A program made the position numbers and the translations under genes. Below, piece after piece: positions 43,801 to 53,009 of a DNA stretch of 64,000 bases (its first letter is position 1; every line of letters begins with the position of its first letter). This DNA is from an uncultured Cohaesibacter sp. (GTDB lineage Bacteria; Pseudomonadota; Alphaproteobacteria; Rhizobiales; Cohaesibacteraceae). The notes below the pieces were generated by a model. The model saw only the letters and a list, made by a program, of their open reading frames with translations, was not told the DNA's origin and ran no database searches. The DNA lies in assembly GCF_963676275.1 (NCBI RefSeq), contig NZ_OY781091.1, positions 3,946,775-4,010,774 on the forward strand, in the 5' to 3' direction.

Positions 43801-45441
43801 GTGAACGGTCTACTGGAATTCTTCAAAACGCTTGGCCCTGCCCGTCTCGCAGCTATGGGTGTGGTTACGGCTGTCTTGATCGGATTTTTCGCATTCATCA
43901 TGATGCGCGTGACCGAGCCTACCCTCTCGCCACTTTATACCGAACTGTCTTTTGAAGATTCCATCCAGATCACCAAGCTGCTCGAAGCTCAGAATATAAA
44001 GCATGAAGTCCGCGACGAGGGCGCCGTCATTCTCGCTCCCAAGGAAGACATCCTCAAGCTGCGCATGCAGCTGGCCGAAAGCGGCCTGCCAACCGGCGGC
44101 AATGTCGGCTACGAAATCTTTGACAAGAGCGAAACGCTGGGCACCACCAACTTTGTGCAGAATGTGAATCATCTGCGCGCGCTGGAAGGCGAGCTGTCCC
44201 GCTCGATCCGCACCATTCGCAATGTCCGTCAGGCCCGTGTTCATCTGGTTCTGCCAAAGGATCAGCTCTTCAAGCGCGATCAGAAAGAACCGACCGCCTC
44301 GATCGCCGTAAAGCTGCAGGGCAATTTGAATCCGACGCAGATTCAGGCGATCCAGCATCTGGTCGGTTCCGCAGTGGAAGGCCTCAATCCGGAGAATGTA
44401 ACCATCGTCGACGAGCGCGGTCGCCTTCTGGCTTCCGGCCGGGGCAATGACGAGGGCTATCTTTCCGCCCATATGGAAGAGCGTCAGGTTCAGATGGAAA
44501 ATCGCCTGCGCACGCAGGTCGATGAAATCGTCTCCTCCATCGTCGGACAGGGCCGCACCCGCATTGAAGTCTCTGCCGAGATGAATTTCAACAAGGTAAC
44601 CGAAACCTCGGACATGTTTGATCCGGACGGTCAGGTTATTCGCTCCACCCAGACCCGCACCGAGAATGCCAACAGTCAGGATCGGGAAAGCAATGCAGGG
44701 GTTACCGTCGGCAACGAACTGCCCGACGCCAATGCCGATGGACAGGCCCCGGGATCGCAGGAAAATTCCGCCACCACGGAAGAACTGATCAACTATGAGA
44801 TTTCCCGCAAGACGACCACTGAAGTCGTTCAGGGTGGCCGCATCGAGCGCCTGTCCGTTGCCGTGCTGGTGGATGGCACCTATGAGCGCAATGAGAATGG
44901 CGAGCTGATCTATTCGCCAAGAAGCCCTGAAGAGCTGGAACAAATCGCAACGCTGGTGCGTTCCGCAGTGGGATACGACCAGACGCGCGGTGACAAGGTA
45001 GAGGTCATCAACCTGCAATTCGCCGAAGGCCCGCAAACCATCTTTGACGATACTGGCGATGAACTCTTTGCGTTTACCAAAGATGATTACATGCGCTTTA
45101 CGGAACTTGGCGTCATGTTCATTATGACTCTGCTCGTTCTGCTCATGGTCGTTCGTCCGCTGATGAAGCGCATGTTCGAGAAGGTCGACGAGCAGAAGGA
45201 AGAGCTGGATGTCATCATCGGTCCGGACGGAGTGGCGATGATCAGAAGCGAATCTGGCGAATTGGTACCAGCCCCAAGTGGTGCGGATGATCCGAAGCAT
45301 CCGACCATGGAAGCCATCGAGATGGCCCAGCTTCAGGGAGCCCTGCAGGCCGATACCCTGATCAAGGTTGGAGAACTCGTCAAGGAAAACCCAGAAGAAG
45401 CCGCCAAGATCATCCGTCTTTGGCTGCAAGACGCAGCGTGA
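43801..45441 (+). CDS. fliF: Flagellar MS-ring protein FliF
   Basis: 546 residues. One membrane span near residues 16-38 (ARLAAMGVVTAVLIGFFAFIMM) and a second near 440-460 (LGVMFIMTLLVLLMVV) flank the periplasmic ring-building domains (YTELSFEDSIQITKLLEAQ, GNVGYEIFDKSETLGTTNFVQ). A short cytoplasmic tail binds FliG. It starts at a GTG at 43801. It is the first gene of a long flagellar operon and stands behind two CtrA boxes. Confidence 0.96.
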   Translation: MNGLLEFFKTLGPARLAAMGVVTAVLIGFFAFIMMRVTEPTLSPLYTELSFEDSIQITKLLEAQNIKHEVRDEGAVILAPKEDILKLRMQLAESGLPTGGNVGYEIFDKSETLGTTNFVQNVNHLRALEGELSRSIRTIRNVRQARVHLVLPKDQLFKRDQKEPTASIAVKLQGNLNPTQIQAIQHLVGSAVEGLNPENVTIVDERGRLLASGRGNDEGYLSAHMEERQVQMENRLRTQVDEIVSSIVGQGRTRIEVSAEMNFNKVTETSDMFDPDGQVIRSTQTRTENANSQDRESNAGVTVGNELPDANADGQAPGSQENSATTEELINYEISRKTTTEVVQGGRIERLSVAVLVDGTYERNENGELIYSPRSPEELEQIATLVRSAVGYDQTRGDKVEVINLQFAEGPQTIFDDTGDELFAFTKDDYMRFTELGVMFIMTLLVLLMVVRPLMKRMFEKVDEQKEELDVIIGPDGVAMIRSESGELVPAPSGADDPKHPTMEAIEMAQLQGALQADTLIKVGELVKENPEEAAKIIRLWLQDAA

Positions 45442-45451
45442 GGTAAAATAA

Positions 45452-46513
45452 ATGGCAGCAACAGCCCTGACAAATATGGCGAATGCGAATGCATCCGTGT
45501 CTGAGCATCATGCAGAACGTGAACTGACTGGCGCGGAAAAAGCCTCGATCATTCTGCTCGCTCTGGGCGATGAGCATGGCGGTCCTATCTGGAAACGGAT
45601 GGACGACATAGAAATCAAGCAGGTTTCGATTTCCATGTCCAAGCTGGGTGGCATCACCCCCAACATGCTGGACAATCTGATCATAGAGTTCGTCTCGCGC
45701 CTCTCCTCCAAGGGTGCGGTTACCGGCAACTATGACTCGACCGAACGCCTGCTCAGCTCCTTCCTGCCATCGGAACGCGTGAACGCCATCATGGAAGAAA
45801 TCCGTGGCCCTGCTGGCCGCAACATGTGGGAAAAGCTGTCCAACGTTCAGGAGAACGTGCTGGCCAACTATCTCAAGAACGAATATCCGCAAACCGTTGC
45901 CGTGGTGCTCTCCAAGATCAAGTCGGACCATGCTGCAAAAGTGCTCTCCATCATGCCCGAAGATTTCGGCCTCGAAGTCATCAACCGCATGCTGTCGATG
46001 GAAGCGGTGCAGAAGGAAGTGCTCGAGAAGGTCGAGCAGACCCTGCGTGTGGAATTCATGTCGAACCTTTCCACGACCCAGCGCCGCGACGCCCACGAAG
46101 TCATGGCCGACATCTTCAACAATTTCGACCGCCAGACCGAAGCCCGACTGCTGGCCGCACTGGAAGAGGAAAACCGGGAATCGGCGGAAAAGATCAAGCA
46201 GCTCATGTTCACCTTCGAGGATCTCAGCAAGCTCGACTCCTCGGGCGTTCAGTCGCTGCTGCAAAATGTCGAGAAGGATATTCTCGCCCTCGCCCTCAAG
46301 GGAGCCAACGACACCATCAGAACGCTGTTCATGGACAACATGTCCCAGCGCGCTGGCGCCATGTTGCAGGAAGACATGGAGAGCATGGGTCCGGTTCGCC
46401 TGCGCGACGTCGACGAGGCACAGGGCACCATGGTCAATCTGGCCAAGGATCTGGCTGCCCGTGGCGAAATCATGATCGCCAAAGGCAATGGCGAAGACGA
46501 ACTGGTCTACTAG
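45452..46513 (+). CDS. fliG: Flagellar motor switch protein FliG
   Basis: 353 residues in the FliG N, middle and C domains. [23 protein letters not shown] pattern starts the N domain, [21 protein letters not shown] with the EHPQ-like surface is in the middle, and the C-terminal torque helix reads [22 protein letters not shown], with charged residues that meet the stator. It forms the rotor ring on the FliF MS ring. It begins 10 bases after fliF behind GAGG. Confidence 0.96.
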   Translation: MAATALTNMANANASVSEHHAERELTGAEKASIILLALGDEHGGPIWKRMDDIEIKQVSISMSKLGGITPNMLDNLIIEFVSRLSSKGAVTGNYDSTERLLSSFLPSERVNAIMEEIRGPAGRNMWEKLSNVQENVLANYLKNEYPQTVAVVLSKIKSDHAAKVLSIMPEDFGLEVINRMLSMEAVQKEVLEKVEQTLRVEFMSNLSTTQRRDAHEVMADIFNNFDRQTEARLLAALEEENRESAEKIKQLMFTFEDLSKLDSSGVQSLLQNVEKDILALALKGANDTIRTLFMDNMSQRAGAMLQEDMESMGPVRLRDVDEAQGTMVNLAKDLAARGEIMIAKGNGEDELVY

Positions 46514-46539
46514 AAAGCAGACAAACAATAAAACCCGGA

Positions 46540-46573
46540 CAGACCGGAACCAAACAGGTCTTGTTCCGGTCTG
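46540..46573. repeat. Perfect inverted repeat between fliG and fliH
   Basis: CAGACCGGAAC and GTTCCGGTCTG form an 11-base-pair stem with a 12-base loop. No T-run follows, so it is not a normal terminator. It lies in the only sizeable gap (111 bases) within the fliF-to-flbD run and may be an RNA processing or stability element. Confidence 0.75.
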
Positions 46574-46624
46574 ACAAGCAATCAAAACCGCCGATGAGGA
46601 CATCGGCAAATTGGAAACCAGAGA

Positions 46625-47647
46625 ATGTCACAGGCTGCTCGTTATCTCTTTGATCTGGACTTTGCCGCTCCGCCAGAACCGGAAGTGGAAGAACTGATCG
46701 AGGAAATTCCGCCCGAACCGATGATCACGGTTGCCGAGCATGAGCGTCTGCTTGCCCAAGCCAAGGCTCAGGCTTTTGCTGAAGGCGAGAAAAAGGCAAA
46801 CGAAAACCGCGAGCAACTCGCCAGCGAGCAGAATGTCGCCCTGCAACAGCAGCTGATCGAGGAAATTTCCATGGTCTATGCCGAAGTTGGCCTGTTGATG
46901 CAGCGTCTGGAACGCGATGCTAGCCAGTTGGCCTTCGCCTTTGCCTCTCGTTTTGCCGAGAGACTCGTGGCGCAGGAGCCAAAGGGCGAAATCATGGCGC
47001 TGCTAAACCAGATCCTCGCACCCTTGCGGAAAACACCGCATATCTCGATCCGCCTCAATGATGCGGTTGCAGACGATATCAAGACCGCAGTCGATCAACA
47101 GATGAGCGAGTTGGGCTTTACCGGCAATCTGACCATTCTGCCAGATCCGGTCGTCATGCCCGGTGATTGTGAAGTGGAATGGGTGGACGGCGGCATCGGC
47201 AGGAACCTGCGCACGGCTATCCGTCAGGTGGAACAGTTGCTCGAGGATCATTTCGCCCATGTCCCTGATGCGCCTGAAGACGAACAGGATGAAGACGCCC
47301 AGAACGAAGCTGACCAAGACGAAGCTGCCGAAGACGAAGCTGCCGAAAATGAAGAGAATGTAGAACAGCAAGAGCAGACCGATCCGTCATCTCAAACCGG
47401 CGATGAAGCGGATATGACGTCACCCGCAGCGGAAACAGATGCAGATGCGAACGCAGAGCAGGCTGCCGAGGCTGAAATGCCAACAACTCGGCAAGACACC
47501 ACTCCGCCTGCAATGAATGAAGAAGCGACGCCCGTTCTCGATACCGAAAATGACGCAAGGGCCCATGCTGAAGAGACGCCTGAGCAGCCCGAAGACATGG
47601 TGCAAACACAAGCTGCCGCCCCCAACGCAAAGGGAGAAGGTGAATGA
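46625..47647 (+). CDS. fliH: FliH-type flagellar export regulator with a long acidic tail
   Basis: 340 residues. Residues 1-215 fit a FliH: proline/glutamate-rich start (PEPEVEELIEEIPPEP), coiled coil with AQAKAQAFAEGEKKANENRE, and the C-terminal domain with a DPVVMPGDCEVEWVDGGI segment. The order fliG-fliH-fliN supports this. From about residue 220 an extra 120-residue tail is very rich in Glu, Asp, Gln and Ala (EDEQDEDAQNEADQDEAAEDE pattern in shorter repeats), which normal FliH proteins lack. FliH holds the FliI ATPase at the export gate. The stop overlaps the fliN start (ATGA). Confidence 0.85.
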   Translation: MSQAARYLFDLDFAAPPEPEVEELIEEIPPEPMITVAEHERLLAQAKAQAFAEGEKKANENREQLASEQNVALQQQLIEEISMVYAEVGLLMQRLERDASQLAFAFASRFAERLVAQEPKGEIMALLNQILAPLRKTPHISIRLNDAVADDIKTAVDQQMSELGFTGNLTILPDPVVMPGDCEVEWVDGGIGRNLRTAIRQVEQLLEDHFAHVPDAPEDEQDEDAQNEADQDEAAEDEAAENEENVEQQEQTDPSSQTGDEADMTSPAAETDADANAEQAAEAEMPTTRQDTTPPAMNEEATPVLDTENDARAHAEETPEQPEDMVQTQAAAPNAKGEGE

Positions 47648-47985
47648 GTGAAAAAGAAGATAAAGAAGGCCTCGCTTTGCAGGAACAGAATGCCAAGGCG
47701 ATAGCTGAAGCTGCCTTTGAAGAAGAAGCGAACCAGAAGAACGCGGCCGATCTGGAAGCCGTTTTCGACGTGCCGGTCAAGGTCTCGGCCATTCTGGGGC
47801 GCGCCAAAATGCCCGTTAGCGAACTGCTCGAACTGGATGTCGGCAATGTGCTGGAACTGGACCGCAAGGTCGGTGAAGCAGTCGATATCTATGTCAATTC
47901 ACGCCTCGTTGCGCGTGGTGAAGTCGTACTCGTCGAGGAAAAGCTCGGCGTGACCATGACTGAAATCATTAAAACTGAAAAATAG
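47644..47985 (+). CDS. fliN: Flagellar motor switch protein FliN
   Basis: 113 residues. After a charged N-terminal stretch the SpoA (C-ring) domain runs from about residue 37: FDVPVKVSAILGRAKMPVSELLELDVGNVLELD, then EAVDIYVNSRLVARGEVVLVEEKLGVTMTEI. FliN forms the base of the C ring with FliM and FliG and helps dock export cargo. It is coupled to fliH by a four-base overlap. Confidence 0.95.
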   Translation: MSEKEDKEGLALQEQNAKAIAEAAFEEEANQKNAADLEAVFDVPVKVSAILGRAKMPVSELLELDVGNVLELDRKVGEAVDIYVNSRLVARGEVVLVEEKLGVTMTEIIKTEK

Positions 47986-47998
47986 GTTGGAATAGAAA

Positions 47999-49372
47999 AT
48001 GCGCCTGCTTATTACCGGTACCCTGAATGGACAGCTTTCCCTGGCAACCAAGATTGCCCTGGACCGTGGTGCACAGGTTTCCCACGCAGAAACCGCCCAA
48101 ATGGCGATCAGCCATCTGCGAGCGGGACGCGGCGCCGATCTGATGATGATCGACGTCAAGCTCGACATTGCCAGCCTGATCAAGTCTCTTGAGGAAGAGC
48201 ATATCACCATTCCGGTGATTGCATGCGGCGTGGAGAATGACGCCCGGGCTGCGGTCAATGCCATCCGCGCAGGCGCAAAGGAATATATTCCTCTTCCTCC
48301 CGATCCGGAAATCATCGCAGCCGTGCTGGAAGCCGTTTCCAAGGATCAGGGCGACCTGCTGCACCGCGACCCGGCCATGAGCAATGTCGTCCAGCTGGCC
48401 AACCAGATCGCCCCGAGCGATGCGTCTGTGCTGATCACGGGGGAAAGCGGCACCGGTAAGGAAGTCCTTGCCCGCCATCTGCACAAGCATTCCCGCCGGG
48501 CATCACACCCGTTCGTCTCGGTCAACTGTGCCGCCATTCCGGACAATCTGCTCGAATCCGAATTGTTCGGGCATGAAAAGGGCGCTTTCACCGGCGCGGT
48601 GGCCCGTCGTATCGGCAAATTCGAAGAGGCCAATGGCGGCACCCTGTTGCTCGACGAAATTTCAGAAATGGACATTCGCCTGCAGGCCAAATTGCTGCGC
48701 GCCATTCAGGAACGCGTCATTGATCGCGTCGGCGGCACCAAGCCAGTGCCTGTCGATATCCGCATTCTGGCCACCTCGAACCGCAATCTGGCCGATGAAG
48801 TGCGCTCGGGCAATTTCCGCGAAGACCTTCTGTTCCGCCTCAATGTGATCAATCTGCAGATCCCGCCACTGCGCGAACGGCCACAGGATGTCGACCTGCT
48901 GGCTGCCCATTTCGCCGACAAATACGCACAGGCCAATGGTCTGCCACAGCGCAAGCTGAGTGCGGAATGCTACCGCCATCTGCATGCCAACAACTGGCCG
49001 GGTAACGTTCGCGAGCTGGAAAACACCATCCACCGCGCCGTGCTTCTGGCAACCGGGGTAGAAATCGGTGCCGAGGCCCTGCGCATGCCAGACGGCAGCC
49101 GCATGGACGACACCATCATCGGCATGGCAACCGGTCCGGCAGCGCAGGCTGTCATTGCCGCCGAAGGCGTAACCCGCACCCTCGTCGGTCGCACCGTTGC
49201 GGAAGTGGAGCAGGATCTCATCCTCGACACCCTTGATCATTGCCTTGGCAACCGCACCCATGCGGCCAACATTCTGGGCATTTCCATCCGCACCCTGCGC
49301 AACAAGCTCAAGCAATATTCCGATGAGGGTGTTGACATCCCGCAGCCCGGAGAGGCCAGACAAGCCGGTTAA
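47999..49372 (+). CDS. flbD: FlbD, sigma-54-dependent flagellar transcription activator
   Basis: 457 residues. A degenerate receiver domain (about 1-115) lacks the usual acidic pair at its start (MRLLITGTLN) but keeps an Asp in MMIDVKLD. The AAA+ domain has Walker A GESGTGKE, the sigma-54-contacting GAFTGA loop, Walker B GGTLLLDEISEM and the arginine-finger region. A Fis-type helix-turn-helix ends the protein (NRTHAANILGISIRTLRNKL). In Caulobacter FlbD turns on class III/IV flagellar genes and represses fliF. It lies 13 bases after fliN. Confidence 0.93.
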   Translation: MRLLITGTLNGQLSLATKIALDRGAQVSHAETAQMAISHLRAGRGADLMMIDVKLDIASLIKSLEEEHITIPVIACGVENDARAAVNAIRAGAKEYIPLPPDPEIIAAVLEAVSKDQGDLLHRDPAMSNVVQLANQIAPSDASVLITGESGTGKEVLARHLHKHSRRASHPFVSVNCAAIPDNLLESELFGHEKGAFTGAVARRIGKFEEANGGTLLLDEISEMDIRLQAKLLRAIQERVIDRVGGTKPVPVDIRILATSNRNLADEVRSGNFREDLLFRLNVINLQIPPLRERPQDVDLLAAHFADKYAQANGLPQRKLSAECYRHLHANNWPGNVRELENTIHRAVLLATGVEIGAEALRMPDGSRMDDTIIGMATGPAAQAVIAAEGVTRTLVGRTVAEVEQDLILDTLDHCLGNRTHAANILGISIRTLRNKLKQYSDEGVDIPQPGEARQAG

Positions 49373-49450
49373 AAGCATAAAGTCCAGCTTTGGAAATTTC
49401 GAGAATCAAGAGATAAAGCTTTGACTATCCACGTTTGATGGACCCTCAGA

Positions 49451-51613
49451 ATGAGTGAAGCAGACGCGACCATAAAGGCGGAAACCAGCGCCACAGATGC
49501 TCAGGCAGCCGACGGCCCAAGAGGGCCATCGCCGTTTGACCAGCTGGGCAATGTCATTTCCTTTCTGAGACAGGGCGATCTTGGCCTTGCAGTTGGCGTC
49601 ATGACCATTCTGGTGGTGATGATCCTGCCGCTGCCGTCTGCCTTCATGGACATGTTTCTGGCGATCTCGATCATCTTTTCCGTGCTGATCCTGATGACGT
49701 CACTGTTCATCAGGGCGCCGCTGGAATTCTCGTCCTTCCCGACCATCCTGCTGGTTTCCACCATGTTGCGGCTGGCGCTCAACCTGGCCTCCACCCGCCT
49801 CATTCTGGCCAACGGCCATGAAGGGTCAGGCGCGGCAGGCAACGTCATCGAGGCCTTCGGCAATTTCGTCACCCGAGGCAATTTCGTCATCGGCGTCATT
49901 GTCTTTGCCATTCTGGTGACGGTGAACTTCGTTGTCATCACCAAGGGTTCTGGCCGTATCGCGGAAGTCGCAGCCCGCTTCACCCTTGACGCCATGCCCG
50001 GCAAGCAGATGGCCATTGACGCCGACCTGTCCGCCGGTCTGATCAATGAAGAAGAAGCCAAGAAACGCCGCAAGGATCTTTCCGACGAAAGCACCTTCTT
50101 TGGTGCCATGGACGGTGCCAGCAAATTCGTGCGCGGCGACGCCATCGCCGGTCTCATCATCACGTTCATCAACGTGCTCGGCGGCATCATCATCGGCGTT
50201 GTACAGAAGGACATGGCCTTCTCCGACGCCGCCCAGTCCTACACGCTTCTGACCATCGGTGACGGTCTGGTCTCCCAGATCCCGGCACTGATTGTCTCCA
50301 CTGCTGCCGGTATTCTGGTTTCCAAGGCCGGTGTGTCCGGGTCTGCCGACAAGGCGCTGGTCAGCCAGCTTTCGGGCTATCCCAAGGCGCTCGGTATGTC
50401 CTCTGCGGTCATGGTCATCATGGCTTTTCTGCCCGGTATGCCGCTCATTCCGTTCCTGACGCTGGGTGCTGGTGCCGGTTATCTGTCCTACAAGGCCAGC
50501 CAGAAGCACAAGCAGCAGGAACTCAAGGAAGTCATCGAGAAGAAACAGAAAGAACTGATGGAAGCCGAGCCGCCAAAAGAAGAGCCGATCAGTTCGGTTC
50601 TCAAGATGGACGAGCTGCGCCTCGAACTCGGCTACGGCCTGATCAGCATGGCCAACGGCAATGCATCACAGGCCCTCACGGACCAGATCAAGGCCCTGCG
50701 CCGCCAGCTGGCTTCCGAAATGGGTTTCATCATGCCTGCGGTTCGCATCATGGACAATGTCCAGCTGCAGGCCAATGATTATGTGCTCAAGGTCAAGGAG
50801 GTCGAGGTCGGCCGCGGTGTCGTCTATCCGAACCAGTTCATGACCATGGATCCGACCGGCTCGGACATTTCCCTGCCCGGCATCAAGACCACCGAACCCA
50901 CCTTCGGCCTGCCCGCAGTCTGGATTGATGGCTCCCTGCGCGAGGAAGCTGCTATTCTGGGCCTCACGGTCGTCGATCCGGCAACGGTCATTTCCACCCA
51001 TCTCACAGAGATCATCAAGGCCAATATGGGCGAGTTGCTCTCTTATGCCGTTGTTCAGGGCCTGCTGGATGAACTGCCCAAGGAACAGAAAAAGCTCATC
51101 GACGATATCGTTCCCGGCCAGATCACCATTTCCGGCATTCAGCGCGTGCTGCAAACGCTGCTTGCCGAGCGCATTTCCATTCGCGATCTGTCTGCGATTC
51201 TGGAAGGCATTGCCGATGCCGCCGGCTTCACCCGTTCGATCCAGACCATGACCGAACATGTCCGCCGCCGTCTGTCGCTTCAGATCTGCGCGGCCAATCA
51301 GGCCCCCGGCGGCTATCTGCCGATTCTGACCATGTCGCCCAAATGGGAACGGGAATTCAACAATGCCCTGATCGGTGAAGGCGACGAGAAACAGCTCGCC
51401 ATGGCCCCGAGCAAATTGCAGGAATTTGTCGGCCTTGTCCGCGATGGCTATGAGGATGCTGCTCAGGTGGGAGAAATTCCGGTGCTGCTCACCTCTCCGG
51501 CCATCCGCCCCTATGTCCGTTCCATCATTGAACGCTTCCGCGCCCATACCACTGTTCTGAGCCAGAATGAGGTCCACACAAGGGTCCGGCTTAAGACAGT
51601 TGGATCAATTTGA
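49451..51613 (+). CDS. flhA: Flagellar export gate protein FlhA
   Basis: 720 residues. Eight N-terminal membrane spans (GVMTILVVMILPLPSAFMDMFLAISI pattern, then ALNLASTRLIL and the FHIPEP-like loop with RFTLDAMPGKQMAIDADLSAGLI) are followed by a large cytoplasmic domain from about residue 345 that binds chaperone-substrate complexes. FlhA is the core of the flagellar type III export gate. A strong terminator lies 12 bases after the stop, so this is the end of the fliF run. Confidence 0.96.
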   Translation: MSEADATIKAETSATDAQAADGPRGPSPFDQLGNVISFLRQGDLGLAVGVMTILVVMILPLPSAFMDMFLAISIIFSVLILMTSLFIRAPLEFSSFPTILLVSTMLRLALNLASTRLILANGHEGSGAAGNVIEAFGNFVTRGNFVIGVIVFAILVTVNFVVITKGSGRIAEVAARFTLDAMPGKQMAIDADLSAGLINEEEAKKRRKDLSDESTFFGAMDGASKFVRGDAIAGLIITFINVLGGIIIGVVQKDMAFSDAAQSYTLLTIGDGLVSQIPALIVSTAAGILVSKAGVSGSADKALVSQLSGYPKALGMSSAVMVIMAFLPGMPLIPFLTLGAGAGYLSYKASQKHKQQELKEVIEKKQKELMEAEPPKEEPISSVLKMDELRLELGYGLISMANGNASQALTDQIKALRRQLASEMGFIMPAVRIMDNVQLQANDYVLKVKEVEVGRGVVYPNQFMTMDPTGSDISLPGIKTTEPTFGLPAVWIDGSLREEAAILGLTVVDPATVISTHLTEIIKANMGELLSYAVVQGLLDELPKEQKKLIDDIVPGQITISGIQRVLQTLLAERISIRDLSAILEGIADAAGFTRSIQTMTEHVRRRLSLQICAANQAPGGYLPILTMSPKWEREFNNALIGEGDEKQLAMAPSKLQEFVGLVRDGYEDAAQVGEIPVLLTSPAIRPYVRSIIERFRAHTTVLSQNEVHTRVRLKTVGSI

Positions 51614-51624
51614 CACAAGCCTCC

Positions 51625-51653
51625 AAAAAGCCTCTCTCCAGTTGAGGCTTTTT
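51625..51653 (+). terminator. Rho-independent terminator after flhA, probably bidirectional
   Basis: A ten-base-pair stem AAAAAGCCTC / GAGGCTTTTT with a nine-base loop. The A-run on one side and T-run on the other let it stop flhA transcripts rightward and the pqiA-like transcript leftward. Confidence 0.9.
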
Positions 51654-51731
51654 GCAAATACAGCCCTTAACAAATCCCTCAAAATGGTAACCAGTGTGGC
51701 TTTTTCAGGCCCTTCCTGGCCGCTTTTGCCC

Positions 51732-52166
51732 CTATCTGCGCACCATGGCCGAGGCAATAACCGAGGCCAGCGTCGCTGAACCATAGAACCAGATACCCGG
51801 CATGGCAGAAGCAGTGGCCAGCCCGCTCGTTTTGGCCGAGAAAATAACCAGCGCCACCAGCAGAACATCCATCATCGACCATTTGCTGACCACGGAGAGC
51901 ACAGCCAGCGAACGGGACTTCCTGCCCCGATAAACTGCAATATGCAGCAGCAGGATCTTGATGGCCGGAAACAAGACTGAAAATGCCAGTATCACCAGAG
52001 CCAGCACAATCTCCCCCTGCTCCCACAGGCCTTCAATGATGGTCTTGAGCGATGGCGTCTCGGTGAAGAAGAGCAGCTTGTCCAGAGAGACTAGCGGCAA
52101 GGTTATTCCCAACCCGAAAGAGAATGCGGCAACAGCCAGCAGCACCGGCAAAAGAAAGCTCGTCAC
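51732..52166 (-). CDS. Paraquat-inducible protein A (PqiA) family membrane protein
   Basis: 144 residues with four membrane spans. It has the PqiA-like pattern of a first span ending in GITLPLVSLDKL, an ALVILAFSVLFPAIKILLLH span, KWSMMDVLLVALVIFSAKTSGLA and a last span. Single-domain proteins of this kind are half the size of E. coli PqiA. The family is linked to membrane lipid transport or stress, but the role of short forms is not known. Translation starts at GTG 52166 behind GGGGG. Confidence 0.85.
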   Translation of the reverse strand: MTSFLLPVLLAVAAFSFGLGITLPLVSLDKLLFFTETPSLKTIIEGLWEQGEIVLALVILAFSVLFPAIKILLLHIAVYRGRKSRSLAVLSVVSKWSMMDVLLVALVIFSAKTSGLATASAMPGIWFYGSATLASVIASAMVRR

Positions 52167-52257
52167 AATATGCCCCCGATGAGGAAAGGAAGGAAGCCAC
52201 GCTCAGGACAACAGGCCTCAGCAAACCAAGACCCGCACCATTTGTTCATGAGCCCCC

Positions 52258-52794
52258 TTATACAAGCTCGACAAGCTCCCCGGCCAGCTCTTTCACCTGA
52301 TCCCAGTCGGTAAACTCGATCGTCAGGCTCGGATCCGTCGGCCCCTTGGTGATGCGCATGATCAGTTGAATCATGAAGCGGTCAAACCAACCATAGCTGG
52401 GATAGTCCAGCTTGCCCGCTATCGCGCGGACCAGAACGGGCGAGAAAGCGTGCCTCTTGACCCATTTCTGAAGATAGATGCTGTGTTCGATGGTCCGTTT
52501 ATGCAATTTGCGCGCGGTCAGATTGACCGAAAGCAGTGCCAGTTTTTTCTTGCACAGGATATCCCCATGCGCCTTGAGAAAAAGATCGGCTGGCTTGAGA
52601 TGATGCCCGTAGCGAATGGCAGCAAGGACGATAACCAGATCCGCCGCTTCTATATCCTGCGCCGATATCTCGCCTTGATGAAGATCTACGAGCCTGACCT
52701 GCTGGTCCGCATTCTCAAGATGATTGGAAAGTGTTCGGGCAATCTTTTCCGTCTGGCCATCCTGACTGACGAAGAAAAGTGAGATTTGGGCCAT
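52258..52794 (-). CDS. hemG: HemG-type flavodoxin-like protoporphyrinogen oxidase
   Basis: 178 residues with a flavodoxin fold: FFVSQDGQTEKIARTLSNHL is the FMN phosphate loop, IVLAAIRYGHHLKPA follows as in HemG, and KLALLSVNLTARKLHKRT, YPSYGWFDRFMIQLIM and TDWDQVKELAGEL complete the family pattern. HemG oxidises protoporphyrinogen IX to protoporphyrin IX using quinones in heme synthesis. It is a leftward single gene between flagellar blocks and does not look related to motility. Confidence 0.9.
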   Translation of the reverse strand: MAQISLFFVSQDGQTEKIARTLSNHLENADQQVRLVDLHQGEISAQDIEAADLVIVLAAIRYGHHLKPADLFLKAHGDILCKKKLALLSVNLTARKLHKRTIEHSIYLQKWVKRHAFSPVLVRAIAGKLDYPSYGWFDRFMIQLIMRITKGPTDPSLTIEFTDWDQVKELAGELVELV

Positions 52795-52900
52795 ATCAAT
52801 AACTGACGGTCTTGAGGATAATTCGCCATCAGCTTTACCCGATATCCTGACCAGTGGCCACCACCAGAAAGGCCCATGCGTGATAATATCACAGTAAGGG

Positions 52901-52934
52901 ATCGGATTTGCTTCAAGAAATCAGCAAATCCGAT
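52901..52934. repeat. Perfect 12-base inverted repeat downstream of fliJ
   Basis: ATCGGATTTGCT and AGCAAATCCGAT form a perfect stem with a ten-base loop, 76 bases after the fliJ stop. No T-run follows leftward, so it may be an RNA-stabilising 3' hairpin of the fliI-fliJ message or a protein-binding site ahead of hemG. Confidence 0.7.
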
Positions 52935-53009
52935 AAAGGAGTATGCAAGAGCCAGCGTGCCCGACCGATAAAGACGAGCAAGGGACTCCTGAAATCTGGG
53001 TTTGTCGGC

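Noticed and set aside
43810-45429. Minus-strand frame of 539 codons opposite fliF
   Set aside because: Antisense shadow of fliF with no domain resemblance.
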